DNA of 64,000 nucleotides from Trichoplax adhaerens (lineage: Eukaryota; Placozoa; Uniplacotomia; Trichoplacea; Trichoplacidae), in assembly GCF_000150275.1 (NCBI RefSeq), contig NW_002060945.1, forward strand, positions 569,872-633,871, written 5' to 3'. Numbering within the stretch: the stretch's first letter is position 1; every line of letters starts with the position of its first letter. Shown here one piece after another: positions 13,101-25,193 of the stretch. The position numbers were made by a program, and so were the translations under genes. The notes under the pieces were generated by a model that ran no database searches, had not been told where the DNA came from, and was given only the letters and a program-made list of their open reading frames with translations.

Positions 13101-16100
13101 GTAAAAAAATAATGGACCTGGCGCCGTACGTAAACAGTGAACGTCCATAGAACTAGTAATTGATAAATTAAAATATAAGTCAATATCATAGTTTTACAAA
13201 TTCATGGTATTTTTTACCACAAATCTTTGAATTAATCTATTAACATTGCAAACTACAGTAATTAAAATATAAGATCAGTTTACATAGAGCAATGTGTACA
13301 CTTATTTTACATCAGTTTACCATTATCTCCAGACATCTTTTCTTCAGGACCATATACCGAACATAAACTAATAATAGAAAACATCCATTGGTGAATCTCG
13401 ATTTAATAGTAACGAAAAAAGTAAAATACATTATTAACTAGAATTAGTATAATAATGGAATAATGCTAAATATTAAGAATTGAATAAATACAACGATTAT
13501 TAAATCAGTTCTTTCGTAATTAGGCCAAGGTGATCGGACAAAATTTACAGTGTGCTATAAAATTTTTCTATAGAACAGGATGCACAAGTTTACTAATAAA
13601 TGAACTTTCGAATTTGATAATAGTAAAAAATCGTAGCGGTAAGGTAAAGTTTAACATTTAAGACGAAAGCGAATGCTACTTATAAGTAATAATGTTTCTC
13701 TTAATTATTACAAAATATAAATCTAAATAATAACTTTAATACCTATTGAAGACTAAAGACTGTACGCGAAGTTTCTCTTTCTCTGGATTCTTATAAAATT
13801 CCATACCATTAGAAGTAAGAATGGCCCAGCTGCCCGTGATCAAAATTTATCAATGCCATATTTAGTTATAAAGAAGAAAATTTGACTACTAAATATTATT
13901 TGGATTAACATGAGTTAATGAATAATAAGTATTGAAACTTTACAAGGAGCAATGCTAATCAGTAAAATTGATTATACGCTACGATTAAAAAGCGATATTA
14001 TCACTAATTCAATACAGATAATTTACCATTTTTTCTTTGTTCCTTGGGTCGGATTTTCACGATATAACCAACCTACAATAGTACTCGTAATGTTATTTGG
14101 TTTTACCATATGATACTTTATCACAAACGTTTTGCTCACTAATCAATCCTTTAACTGGCCGCGCTTATAACCACGATAATAAATTATTTTTGCTAAGAAT
14201 TCAACTTAAATGTTTATCACATACCTTTACCCTCGGAACCAGAGCCAGTATGTTCTGTTTGATAGGATTCCTTTACCTTTTGTATATCTTGAATGATAGA
14301 ATAGTTTTTAAATCATTCATAAATTTGGTATTAGTTATAACAATTGTGCACTTAAGGCCATATCGAATAAAAATCAAATTATAAATATGCGCTGAAGAGT
14401 TAGCTCAGAGAATAACAATTAGGCTATTGAGGGCTCATATTAAGTAATACATTGATAATATTAGTTGAAGAATACAAATTCGTTCTGCAATAACAGTTTT
14501 CGACACCTACTTAATACCCATTCTTCCATTATCTGAGGAGTATCAGCAACAAAATTATAGATGCGTTCAGTTGTAATAATAGCAAAAGACCCAGGCCTAA
14601 TGAGACAGTTAGATTGTTGGAGAATTTTAATATTATATATAATTATAATTGTAGCATAATACAACCCTTGAATTGAATTTATAAACGTAGTACATAATTG
14701 CATACATCGTCTATAATTACTGAGAGCAACCAGCAATCGCCTATGTTATTAAATTTTCTTTTTTAACTTCAAATTTTGTATTCTTAATACTTAGAGTGAG
14801 TAATAGAATATATAGAATATGCTTAATTAATAACTTACTTTGAGGCAATACTATGAGGGTAAACCGAAGAGATTTCATCCATATCTAGAGCATCCTAGAT
14901 TAATTATAAGGTAGGTTATATGTATTTAACTCCCATTTTAACATTTATCTTAATTGTAAGTCGTCTATCACTCAAAATTTCTATCAGTTTCATTGTGTAG
15001 ATTCAACAAAACTATTACTATAACAAAATTATAGGCTAATTTTTATTCAAATAGTAATAATTTGCAATTTAATCCTGAACTTACAGGTATAAATTAAATT
15101 GATAATCTAAATTTTAATAAAAAGTATCACCTCATCCAGCAATACACTATTAATATGGTAAACAGTTCTAATGTAAGAAATTATTAAGTGTTAGTGGCCG
15201 TAGACTATTCTACTACAACCGCTAGAGACACAATTGCTTAATTAATGTAATATTACTAATAGCTTAAACTTCTATAATCAGTATAAGAAACCCTTTCAAT
15301 GCTAATTTTGCATCTTTATAAGATTTAAAAGCTATACAGAATTTAGCTAGGTCGTGATTAGTACCAGTGCAGATTTGAAGTAGGATGTTTCATCAGCGAC
15401 TTTCCTGACTTCACTGGCATCTGCTGCCATGACAGAATGTAAACTTGCTAACCATTGACTAAATATCGGGATATAACACATTGTAAGGATTAGAAATATA
15501 TTATAGTAGAGTCATAATGTAGATTCAACGAGAAATCTATTAAAAGTCAAACATTCCATTCTCCAGGTAATACCTGCAATCCTCATGGCTGTCGGCACTA
15601 AAGTAATGTGCTTTACTGCCTTTCGTTGTAACAATAAGCGAGTTATCACTTGTTGGATCTCTCTCAAGCTTTCTGTATTCATAATAATTAAAATGGATAT
15701 GCAATTTAAAATAGATTATCAATTAGTCAGCTTCAAATCTACAAAGTTTCCATTGCACATATCAAATAGTAGAATAAATTAGTCATTCGAATATAATGTT
15801 CAATTTCATTTCATTTAACTGCGATCTATCACAGATTTACGCTACCATTACGAATATAAAGTTAATAGCCCTCAAAAATCAACGACTTAATCCATATACA
15901 TTGACATAAGCATAAAACCAGATTCACTCTAAACTATCACTTAGTAGTCTAGCTGCCTTATCTGATATTTAATTGCAATCTAGCCTAAACCTACGCTATC
16001 ACTACGAATAAGAACTGATATTACTGTTTTGTATAGCTTTAATTTCGACTCACTCAACTATGATATTGCGTAAACTTACGCTATCACTACACATATAAAG

Positions 16101-19100
16101 CTTGTAATTTTTAAAAAGCGAACCACTTCATATGTAATGATCCATTTACAAAAATGGATTCAATCTAAATCACCATTTAGCGATACAACTATATTAAACG
16201 TTTAGTTTTGTTCCACATAATTACAGTAACGGTAAATCTGCGCTACCCCTATAAATACAAAGTCTATAGTTTATAGAAATTAATAACTTAATCTACATAT
16301 AATGCTAAGTTCATCAAATTAGATTTAACTGAAATTATGACTTAATGATACAAACCCCTTACTTCATTATTTAATAAAAATACCAACACTAGCACTTACG
16401 TAATAGACTTGATTTCAATCTTGCCAACAGTTCGAGCTCCATCCTGATCCGATTCTTTGTACTTGAGAACATTATCTTTTAAGACAAACCATCGACTCCT
16501 AGGTTGCTTCCTACATTAGTAGGAAAAAATTGTAGAACATTAAGAGTTCACTTATCTAAGAAGTGATAATAACCGTAGAGAATTTTACGAAATATGGAAC
16601 TAACTTAGAAACCGTAGCTGCAGGCCCATTACGGATAGTTAACCAGCCACTTTTCAATACAGTCTAAAAGGAAATATTAATACGATTTGTAATAAAGTCT
16701 TCTCAAGTTCTGAAGCTCAATGGCAAAAGTTATTTATGTATTTGATTTTAACATCAAGCATCATTGAGCATCAGAATTAAATTATATATAGGATAACGAC
16801 CGTTCCTCTTCTTAAAATTGTAAGCGATAATCGTTTTATAAACAAATATAATTCATGGCAGCTTATCATATAAAGATGGAAGCATAATCAAATGTTAAGC
16901 TCAAGCACTCATGTCCCTGACTATAAGGCATTTATAATGATTTACTGAGCTGCTATACAGTGATGATGTTAATTTACTAATCATTCTTTATTTTCAAAAG
17001 CATAACCTGTTTACTTCGAAACCACATCAAATTGTCTGAAGTTAATACACCCCACCTTCTTTTCCAATTATTCATCATACCAGCTAGTAGAGCGAAAGAA
17101 GTAGGATGAATTAGAAAAAAAGAGCATTGTCTTGTAAATCAAGCCTTAATTTTGCTTGCAGGGTACCCTACCTTTCATGGATAAATAGCCTTCATAACCT
17201 AAATATTCGCTAACAGATTCTTTAATGCTGATTTCATCATATTCCGATTCTTCTTCGTCACTTAGCTCTTCCGACTAGATAAGAATAAGTTAATTATAAA
17301 TGAGGATAATATAAGAAGTCTACTGTATTCTTTATAATTATTCTATTTAGTAATATTCATAATATGATCGACTTGATATTGGTAGGTAGTAAATTTTTTT
17401 GAGCTATGTGAACTCATTTCAGATCAACCTGATGCTAATACGCATACCTCAAATCTATCTGAAATAGAAGAGTATAAATCTCCGTCTCCCTGTAGGATAC
17501 TTTCTAATGTCAATTCTTTCTTTAGCTCCTGCTTTTTACGTCTAACAGAAGTGGATATTTTGAGCGATAAAATTTATCTTTCATATGCTCTTTATCTTAA
17601 AATTAATTCTATTCAACAATATAATTCTGCATATATACTTCATATTCCACATCAATAAATCCAGATATTTGATGACCATCACATTTATGATTAGTATAAC
17701 TAACTACATGACTGATTAGCTTAAAATAGCCCCTTCCTAGCCGAAAGATCGCTAGTCGGTCAGATATTATAAGTAATATCCAATTAATCTTGAGCTAATT
17801 TTACATTTGTATAAGCACATTTCATTTTCTAACGTACAATCCACATTTGCGATAACCAATTTTAGTAATGTATGAACTCATTTGCTGCTACTATAATCGT
17901 TTTTCTTGGTACTTAATCTCGAGATTGAATAAGCGTATGCTTAAGCACTTACTCCTCTTCTTCTGCAAGCTGCCTTTCCTTTTCCTCCTGCTTTTTCCGT
18001 TCAGCTTCTTCAATCTATTATAAATTAATAGTTATATAATTAAAACTATATATTGATATTGCTGTTGTTGTGTTTTGTGTTAGACTAAATGAGGATCAAT
18101 TGGAAACCATTCACTTAAGCAAGACCTTAATTCATGTTTAATTTATTAATTTTCAAAAAACTTGGTATTCCTATACACATTTTTATTCAATAACAGAATA
18201 AAATTGTTTCATACTTTCTTTTTAGCTAGCATTTCAGCTTTCCTAGCTTCTTCTCTCTCCTTAATACGTTGGAGTTCCATCATAATTTCCTCTTCTAGTC
18301 TTTGACGTTCCCTTTCTTCTTGTTCTTTCTTTAACCTTTCCTCTTCTTCCATCTAATAAATATATAAGAATAAGAAACTCTATCTTAGTCTTGCTATGAA
18401 ATTCCGAGAAATCGCTTATGCTGTTATCAATTACTACTTTATAACAATCTCGAAATAACAAGCTATAATAAGAAACTTAGGTTTCATATTAATTAAAAAT
18501 AGTAAATGCAGTAGCCATATTAGTATTTGGAGACATAATTTAGTGCAGCATAAGTTAAAATTACCTTTTGCTTCAATTCTTCAAACTCCTTTAACATTTT
18601 TTCTTGTTCTAGCCTTTCTAGTTCTCTAATTTAGTTAATGCGGAAATACAAATAATTAAGAATTAATACGTTTAGCTATGATATTTGACTAAAACGTCAT
18701 CGTTTCACAATATACAAATAAAATATGTTAATAATATTCTTAATCAGGTCTAACCATACATATCAGTATGACATCACAGCCAATCTATACTATCAGAACT
18801 ACTGATAAGCATTTATCTTCATATTACTCATACTTGATATATATCTTACTTTCTTTTTCTTTCTGCAGCTAATCGTTCTTCTTCACGCTTTTTCTCCTCT
18901 TCCAATTTTTTGATATAGAGCAACTCTTGAAATACAAGCCGGGCTTTTCTGCCTTTCTCATACTGCAGGAAGTAGCAAAAAATGTAGTCAGGGGTAAGAA
19001 AAATGAATTTTTTAATTGTTATTTCAAATGATAATAAAATAAAAAAAGGAATACGCAGACTTTATATACAAAATCTCGCAATCAATTTTTTAAAATAGTT

Positions 19101-22100
19101 TCCTTACCTACTATTCTGGAGAAGGGTTAATACATCGCTACGAAAGGTATCTCTACTCTTTTCTAAAAACTTCTCAATGTCATAAAATATCTACACAGAG
19201 TGGAGTATCCCTTTTAGCTACTTTGAAAATCGACTTTATCTTACTTAATTGCACAATAAAATCAGCAAAATCTAGGTTTTACTCTGATCTTAATAATTTC
19301 TATCAGCTGCAGATGAATAAATGCTTTCGACTAAGAACTATCGGTATTTTTATACCGCCTGAGAATGATATCTGGTTTAACATTGATATGGATAATTCTT
19401 CACATATATCAAGGAATTATTAATAGAAAAAATTCGTGTTTTGAATATAGAAGTGTTTCGGTAGCTACGATCCCATATGTAATTAAGTGTTTGTGGTTAG
19501 ACTTGAAAACAGGCTGTTTGCATAAACTATAATTATACATTGAACTAGAACGGTTACGGAAACTACTTCAAGAATCGGTATTAGAAATTTTAAATAATTG
19601 CTGATTACTAGGCTGAGCTATCGTTTTGTTTTCTAATTGTATCAATAAACTGTAAATACTGTATTCATTCAAGCTGTCGTTCAAAATAACCTTGAGCAAG
19701 AGTTAATACATGTTACTTACATCTCCTGCATAATGCTTCACTCCAAACTTGGCTTGATTGACCTTGGGTTTGATGAAATAGCGATTTCCCTACAGTAGAA
19801 AAAGGTGTCATAGAGATAAAATTTCAATCAATTGTATCATATCTACATTCGCCTGGAAAAAAACATGAGCTATGGATCAATTATTTACAGAATGAGTAGA
19901 ATAAAGTTTGCTTAGCAGTGTTTCATCAGTTCCTTTGGGGAAACGACTTTCCTCATCAATTAAGGCAATGATTCCCATTTTCTAGATGCGTATAGCAGTA
20001 TTATAATACTTTTATGTGGGGAAACGTAGATCTTTAAATACGATTATTAGTTAAATTATACTGCACGTTCTATCGATTCATCAAGGATACTTATTTAGTG
20101 CTACTAACGAAAATTACGCTTAGAAGCTTAATTTATCAAATAATTATAAAGTGAAATTCTAACTCTTTCAATCAAATCCAAACATTCGCTATTGTCAATC
20201 CAGTTGATATCTGACCATTCAATACCTTCCCTAATAAATAATAAAATAGATATTTATTAGTCATTGAAGTAGGACCTTTAAATTTTCTTTATATTGCCAT
20301 TAGTAAACTATTTGTCAATCCTTACCGATTGTATTCATACTGTTCAAGGGAAAAGATATGCTTGTTGAAAAAACTCTGTAATTTTTCGTTTGCATAGTTT
20401 ATATTGAATTGTTCGAATCGATTCACCTAAACGTAGTTATATTGAAAACTTAGTGAATAAAGTTCATGTAAGATTACACGTTTTAAAAAACCCTCTAAAA
20501 GAAAGCATAGATGTATTATACTTATACTTTAAAATTATTATAGCTTAATTGAAAATTACTTTATCATATATTTATAAGAAAAATTATGTAAGCAAAGTTC
20601 ATGTTAGATAAGGTGTTTTAAAAATCTATTAAAAGAAAGTATAGATATGTATTGCGTATATTTTAAAATTGCTGTAACTTAATTAAAAATAACTTTATTT
20701 CATCAATATTGAAAATTAAGCGAGTTAAGTTAAGTTAGATACGCGACTTAAAAATCTATAGAAAGAATATATATATTTTAAAGCTGTTGTACTCTAATTG
20801 AAAATAACTGTATGACATCAGAAAGGATATCTTACTTTAAAATTTTCAAAGCCAAAGATGTCCAGTACACCGATAGATTTATGATCACCTTCAGAGACTA
20901 TTCTAGAATTAATTCGCGAGATGATATAACGAAAGCAGTGCCGATAGATCGACATTGCCATAGAATCTCTAGAATCTTCAGCCTAATTAAACAGTTTAAT
21001 CTATATTAAACTACTTTCGTATACGAATTTCGAATAATTTCCATTAAATGGCCAAATAAATTTCGCAGAGAAATCAATATAATATACATTCTCAATTCAT
21101 TTAAGTAACGGTACGTTATATAGATATAAATTCAGTACAAGAATTAGACTCCAAGACAGTTTCATTTTATCAGAAAAAACAAATGGATTGGCCGAAGTAA
21201 GGGAGCTTACTTGTTGAACATCAAGTGGGGTAGAAATTTGTTCACCACGTAGATACATTTGTTTTTGAGTTAAAGCAATCGTAAATTCATAAGGATCTAA
21301 TCCCAGCAATTCTGCCACTTGCCATACCACTACACGAAGTAAAATAATTAATCATTGGATTATGCCGTATTACAGTAATACATTTACAAATAATACAATT
21401 AGAAATAATAAAATATACTAGTTGATCTAAAAGACGAATAGGTTAATTTTTATACCAGATTCATCTTCAATTTGAGCACCACCAGAGGTCATAAATGTTG
21501 TATTGCCAATGAGTAAAATACCAGCAAGAAGTTGTAAAATATCATTGATTTCATCTTCCTTGAAAGACATTACCTGCATTGCTGACTATATGACATAAAG
21601 AATTAATTTTTGATATTATTCCGTACTTATATTTACCACTATTTTTCTTGACATTATTAAAAAGCAATGCATTACTTATAAATGTTGGAAAATAAATACT
21701 GCCATTGCTTTTTACGTATATTTGCAAATCCACTATATGAATGGCGTTTCATAAAAATATCTAATGACTCATTTGCGTATTGGTGCATCAGGTGTTCTTT
21801 ATGGAAATACTCTGCTCATTAGCTATTTTTCCCTCTTTCATGTAATAAATACCCTTTATACGCGTTTACTTACCATAACATCCTTGTAGCTTTCTAAATC
21901 ATCAATTGTGTCATCTTTAATACAACCGCTCTGATTTAAATAATGAAATTGTGACGCATCTTTCAAATGGAGAGCCTCTGTAATAGATTTTCATTAAACA
22001 TCAAATTAGCTTTGTTTTACGCCACAAAATACGAAGAACTCTTACTTTAATTGATAAAAATGATACTTCTGTCTTGCCGCATTTACTGCAATATTTACAG

Positions 22101-25100
22101 TATAATTAGCTAATCCTGCCAAATATGTGTCACCTACGTTTTTCGTCATCATTTAAACCGGCAAGTAAATTGTAAAAGATGTGGTAGTTCCTCTCTCCAG
22201 CATTTTGTCTAACAATACGGTTCTGTTAAACAAGAATAATGAAAAGTAAGCAAAGATAGAATGTATTAGTATCTCCTATAATAAAATGTAGCGTTTTTAC
22301 ACTTTTAATTATAAATATTTTAATTGCAAATCTGCCGACAATAGTGCTATAATTTTACCTTCTCTAACAAATCTGCAGATTGTCATGATTTTTTTAAAGA
22401 TTAAGGGACATAATGGCAATAATTATAAATAGATAATGTACAATTATCCTTTACTGGTAAAGCTATACATTGGCCTATGATGATAAATTACATTTTCTTA
22501 TCCTAATCTGAACTACGATTGAAATAACTAAAGCCAGCATAGTCTGTATGAATACCGAAACATTTCAATGATTTTATTATAGCAGAATGAGTAGGATACA
22601 ATCAGTAATTTTTCCACCAACAATACTCCCAGATTCATCAAAATTAATGAGGATAAATTTTCCAAAACGGCTACTATTGTTGTTATGGACTGTTTTAGCG
22701 TTGCCAAAAGCTTCTAGGATGGGACTAAATAAGATAATTCATGCTATTAGCTTAGTTTACTCATGTGATAACGATTTGATTCCATTGAACTATATCGAAT
22801 TGCTAATATACCACAAAATTAATAGATTTCAAAAATTACTTTATAGCTATGCTTATCCTTCACTACTTATAATGGAGACGATGACGATTGTAACAACTAC
22901 AAGATGCATTAATGTTATGATAAAAGAAGAAATCTTTTTTAGCTAACCTGCTTTCCACTAATACCCGTTCCACTTTGCCTTTTGTTAAGGACGAATCGCC
23001 CTGAATTTTATGGCTGATGGAGGTCAAATAGTTAAGGATATGCTTTGTCGTCTCGGTTTTACCAGCTCCTGATTCTCCACTTAAAATAGGCATTCAAAAT
23101 AATCAAACTGATACACTTGCATCATGAACTACTGGAGCTATGCTGCATAAATTTGTTAGTGCTTAAACGCCCTTAATCAATGATGTCATGATCTGTATCA
23201 TTCTACCATATTCCATAACTGAATAAGCTAATATTGCCGGAATTCGCTACGTGTCTAGTTTTTGTTTCTGAACTAATTTAAATTTACGGTATGGATTAAT
23301 TGAATCGAATGTATAATATAATACAAACTGAACTACTTCTATCTGTCATAAAACTCGTTCGATTATAAATTTGTTGGTGCCTAAACGTCCTTTAATTAAT
23401 TGCGATGTCATTCTTTATAATTATACATATTCTGCAACTAAATAAGTCAACATTATTATATTTTCCATGTATTTAGTTCATTTTATAAACTAATTTTAAG
23501 TTTTTAACATTGCTTGACTGAATTAAAAGTATAGTATGGTACTAAATAAACCACTCGTACTTCTATGAAGGATAAAACTTACTCTACTATCATTATTTGA
23601 ACTAGCTTTTACTGTGGCCTTTTCAAATAAACAGGATTAAAATAACGTTGGGGAAATGAGTCATTTCTTGATTTAGAAAGAAGAACACAAGAAAAAAGAA
23701 TGCTACATTACCTTACAATAGCGCATTGAGAGCGCCTATTTTCTATAAGGCAGCAGTACATTTCATTAGCAACTGCAAAAACATGAGGTGGTAAATCGCT
23801 TAGCCTCATTTTTTGGTATAAACCGATCAGATCGGATGCATAAAGGCCAGGAATAGATTTATAAGGATTGACTGAAACAAGGATTGAACCTACGTATGTC
23901 TATTATATAAAGGAAAATATTCAGTTTTACGATTTATGTAAGCTTCAAAACAGATATACTACTGCAATAGAAGAAGTTTATTTTTAATGGTACTAAAATT
24001 GGGAATGTTGTAGCCGTAGACTCAATAGTATCACTAGCATGGTAGTTCATAGGTGAATTACTACGGAAAAATGAAAAAGATCGCTTCCTTTTGCCATCAT
24101 CCAACTAGCTTAAAACTCATTTCTAATGAAGTGAAATAGCCGTAGATTCAACAGTAAACGCGTATAGCTGAATTACTACGGTAAAGATAAAGATCGTTTC
24201 CTTTTATCGCTATCCAACTAGTTTAAAACTCATTTTCTAATAAAATTAATATGTAATTAATTTATACGGTGTAAGCAGGCAGTATTCCATATTAAACTAT
24301 TGGATGGAGTTACAATCTTAAAGAAAACATTCTTTATTCTCTCTTCCTTACGTAGATGTGATTCGATATATATCGAATCTTTAAATTATAAAGAATTGAG
24401 GCTTCATGGAGATCCCCTAAGGTAGCCATATCATCGACGCCATCAACGCTACTACTATGCATTTGGGTGAGTTTATTTCGGTTGCAATCTACTACTGCTT
24501 CGGTGATAACCTAGTAAAAAATAAAATTTCACAGTGTTAAGACGCGTTCTCCTCTGAAATAGATTGAGAATGATGGATGAATATATTATAGCAATAACTT
24601 TACTGTATTTAACCTACACAGTCGTAACTTTGTAAAATATTATTGAAAGTGAATATAAGTTAACGTGTAGCTGGAATAAATGCATAGGTTAACGAGACTT
24701 GAGACTGACATTTCATCCATCTCCTACCGGGGATCGTAGGAGATGGAAATTAAAATGCAAATAAAGCCATGGATGGATTGATTTTTTATACGTGCGAGAT
24801 AGTATGATTCCAATGAATCATTCAACGCAATGTAGTTCTCAACAGTTTATAGCTATACCTGTACATATATATACCTGTATATACTGTCGTAGATATATAA
24901 TATACCTAAATATATATATATATGTATATGTTTGCGTATATCATTTAAGCACGATAGAATATTTCTCTATATTCTATCATTTTTATGCTATAATGCCGAA
25001 ATAGGCGAATATGGATATCTGTTTGAATTAGTAAAAGCGCGTAAACTGCTTGAGTGATTTTATAATCTATTTTAGAAGATTTACCTCGCCATAGCTGGTT

Positions 25101-25193
25101 TCGAGTGTTATCATCCCACCGGCTACTTGTGTTACTGTTGCTGGCAGCCATTTTTGACCACTAAAGACCCATACATGGGCACCCTAAAGTCAA
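7162..25193 (-). CDS. MYO10: Myosin X-like motor protein (motor, coiled coil, PH, MyTH4, FERM)
   Basis: Orthologue-level match to myosin X, the actin motor that builds filopodia tips. Read on the minus strand from 25193 down. The motor N-half has a P-loop ([12 protein letters not shown]), switch I ([10 protein letters not shown]) and switch II (DIFGFENF). A charged coiled coil follows, then a split PH1 around PH2, another PH, MyTH4 and FERM, ending at TAA 7162-7164. Order and residues follow human myosin X closely (for example [29 protein letters not shown]). Motor exons: 25085-25193, 24352-24510, 23712-23899, 22948-23079, 22600-22724, 22359-22372, about 22133-22222, 21874-21977, 21456-21585, 21211-21329, 20836-20982, 20326-20426, 20164-20230, about 19938-19981, 19721-19789, 19108-19190. 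The start codon exon upstream of 25193 was not found. The stretch from the lower motor to the IQ repeats is missing (see findings), so the gene may be broken here or the assembly collapsed. Confidence 0.85.
7851..7931 (-). other. Possible extra 27-codon cassette exon in FERM F3
   Basis: An 81 nt open segment with a good acceptor (CTGCAG, 7932-7937) and donor (GTAAAT, 7845-7850). It is phase 0 on both sides, so inclusion keeps frame between FDVK and VWLAIGY. Its centre ([13 protein letters not shown]) loosely resembles the first F3 strand of the next exon ([12 protein letters not shown]). Human myosin X has no such insert. It could be a duplicated alternative exon or chance. Confidence 0.3.
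11570..11870. repeat. Tandem repeat, about 98 bp x 3, intronic
   Basis: Three diverged copies starting near 11594, 11692 and 11791, plus a partial copy before them. Each contains TTGCTATACGACATC (the third copy CTGCTATACGACATC) preceded by TGTTGATTT. It lies in a myosin intron between MyTH4 exons. No coding role is seen; the open frame across it is a by-product of the repeat. Confidence 0.8.
13050..17083 (-). other. PH-domain exons of the myosin (split PH1, PH2, third PH)
   Basis: 17007-17083 encodes the PH1 N-half ([20 protein letters not shown]). 16605-16663 and 16400-16510 encode PH2 ([26 protein letters not shown]). The exon ending at 15574 plus 15350-15460 complete it ([11 protein letters not shown] then [11 protein letters not shown]). 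About 14500-14620 encodes the PH1 C-half ([19 protein letters not shown]). About 14030-14085, 13740-13840, 13320-13360 and 13060-13160 encode the third PH ([42 protein letters not shown]). The interleaved order is the PH arrangement known for myosin X, where these domains bind phosphoinositides. Confidence 0.75.
15820..16390. repeat. Degenerate tandem repeat in a myosin intron
   Basis: Copies recur about every 170-240 bp, marked by CTACGCTATCACTACGAATA near 15837 and 15995, CTTACGCTATCACTACACAT near 16075 and a further relative near 16235. It sits between the two PH2 exon groups. Confidence 0.65.
17172..18962 (-). other. Coiled-coil/single-helix and acidic linker exons of the myosin
   Basis: Exons near 18850-18962, 18565-18631, 18215-18352, 17953-18015, 17448-17542 and 17172-17274. 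They encode a dense Glu/Lys/Arg helix ([57 protein letters not shown]) that matches the charged helix after the IQ motifs in myosin X. An acidic linker ([14 protein letters not shown]) and the start of PH1 (EGYLSMKG) follow. The first exon begins in phase 0 with [15 protein letters not shown], which lines up with the end of the third IQ motif. Confidence 0.8.
20443..20820. repeat. Tandem repeat, about 125-135 bp x 3, intronic
   Basis: Three diverged copies between motor exons. Each has an AAAGTTCATGT-like start, a TTTTAAAAA...CTAAAAGAAAG block and a TTTAAAATT...AATTGAAAAT block. No coding content. Confidence 0.7.
22359..22372 (-). other. 14-nt microexon in the myosin motor
   Basis: Between the exon ending in GAT T at 22600 and the one starting AACCGT at 22222, the conserved myosin stretch D-Y-L-L-E-K-N-R lacks five residues. 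A 14 nt segment preceded by CTGCAG and followed by GTAAAA supplies exactly AT-TTG-TTA-GAG-AAG, giving Y-L-L-E-K with perfect phase on both sides. Confidence 0.8.
23105..23590. repeat. Direct repeat, about 217 bp x 2, intronic
   Basis: Two diverged copies; ATAAATTTGTTAGTGCTTAA at about 23149 recurs as ATAAATTTGTTGGTGCCTAA at about 23367, and flanking blocks recur in the same order. It lies between the P-loop exon and the preceding motor exon. Confidence 0.7.
24010..24245. repeat. Direct repeat, about 120 bp x 2, intronic
   Basis: TAGCCGTAGACTCAA...GAATTACTACGG...AAGATCG near 24012 recurs as TAGCCGTAGATTCAA...GAATTACTACGG...AAGATCG near 24136, and AACTAGCTTAAAACTCATTT recurs with one change. 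Two copies in a motor intron. Confidence 0.75.
24713..24749. other. Short hairpin in the first visible myosin intron
   Basis: An 11 bp perfect inverted repeat, CCATCTCCTAC (24717-24727) and GTAGGAGATGG (24736-24746), around an 8 nt loop, with partial extension on both sides. The GC-rich stem stands out in AT-rich DNA. Role unknown. Confidence 0.55.
24886..24935. repeat. AT-rich TA/TATG dinucleotide-type repeat
   Basis: A run of alternating TA interrupted by a few other bases, in a myosin intron. Simple sequence with no other signal. Confidence 0.6.

Larger units (their letters stand above)
19108..25193 (-). other. Myosin X motor domain exons (N-terminal three quarters)
   Basis: Begins with an SH3-like subdomain ([20 protein letters not shown]), then [38 protein letters not shown], the P-loop, [124 protein letters not shown] and [18 protein letters not shown]. 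All nucleotide-binding motifs are intact. The last exon (19108-19190) stops about where human myosin X reaches residue 600. Loop 2, the actin-binding helix-loop-helix, the SH1 helix and the converter do not follow. Confidence 0.85.
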
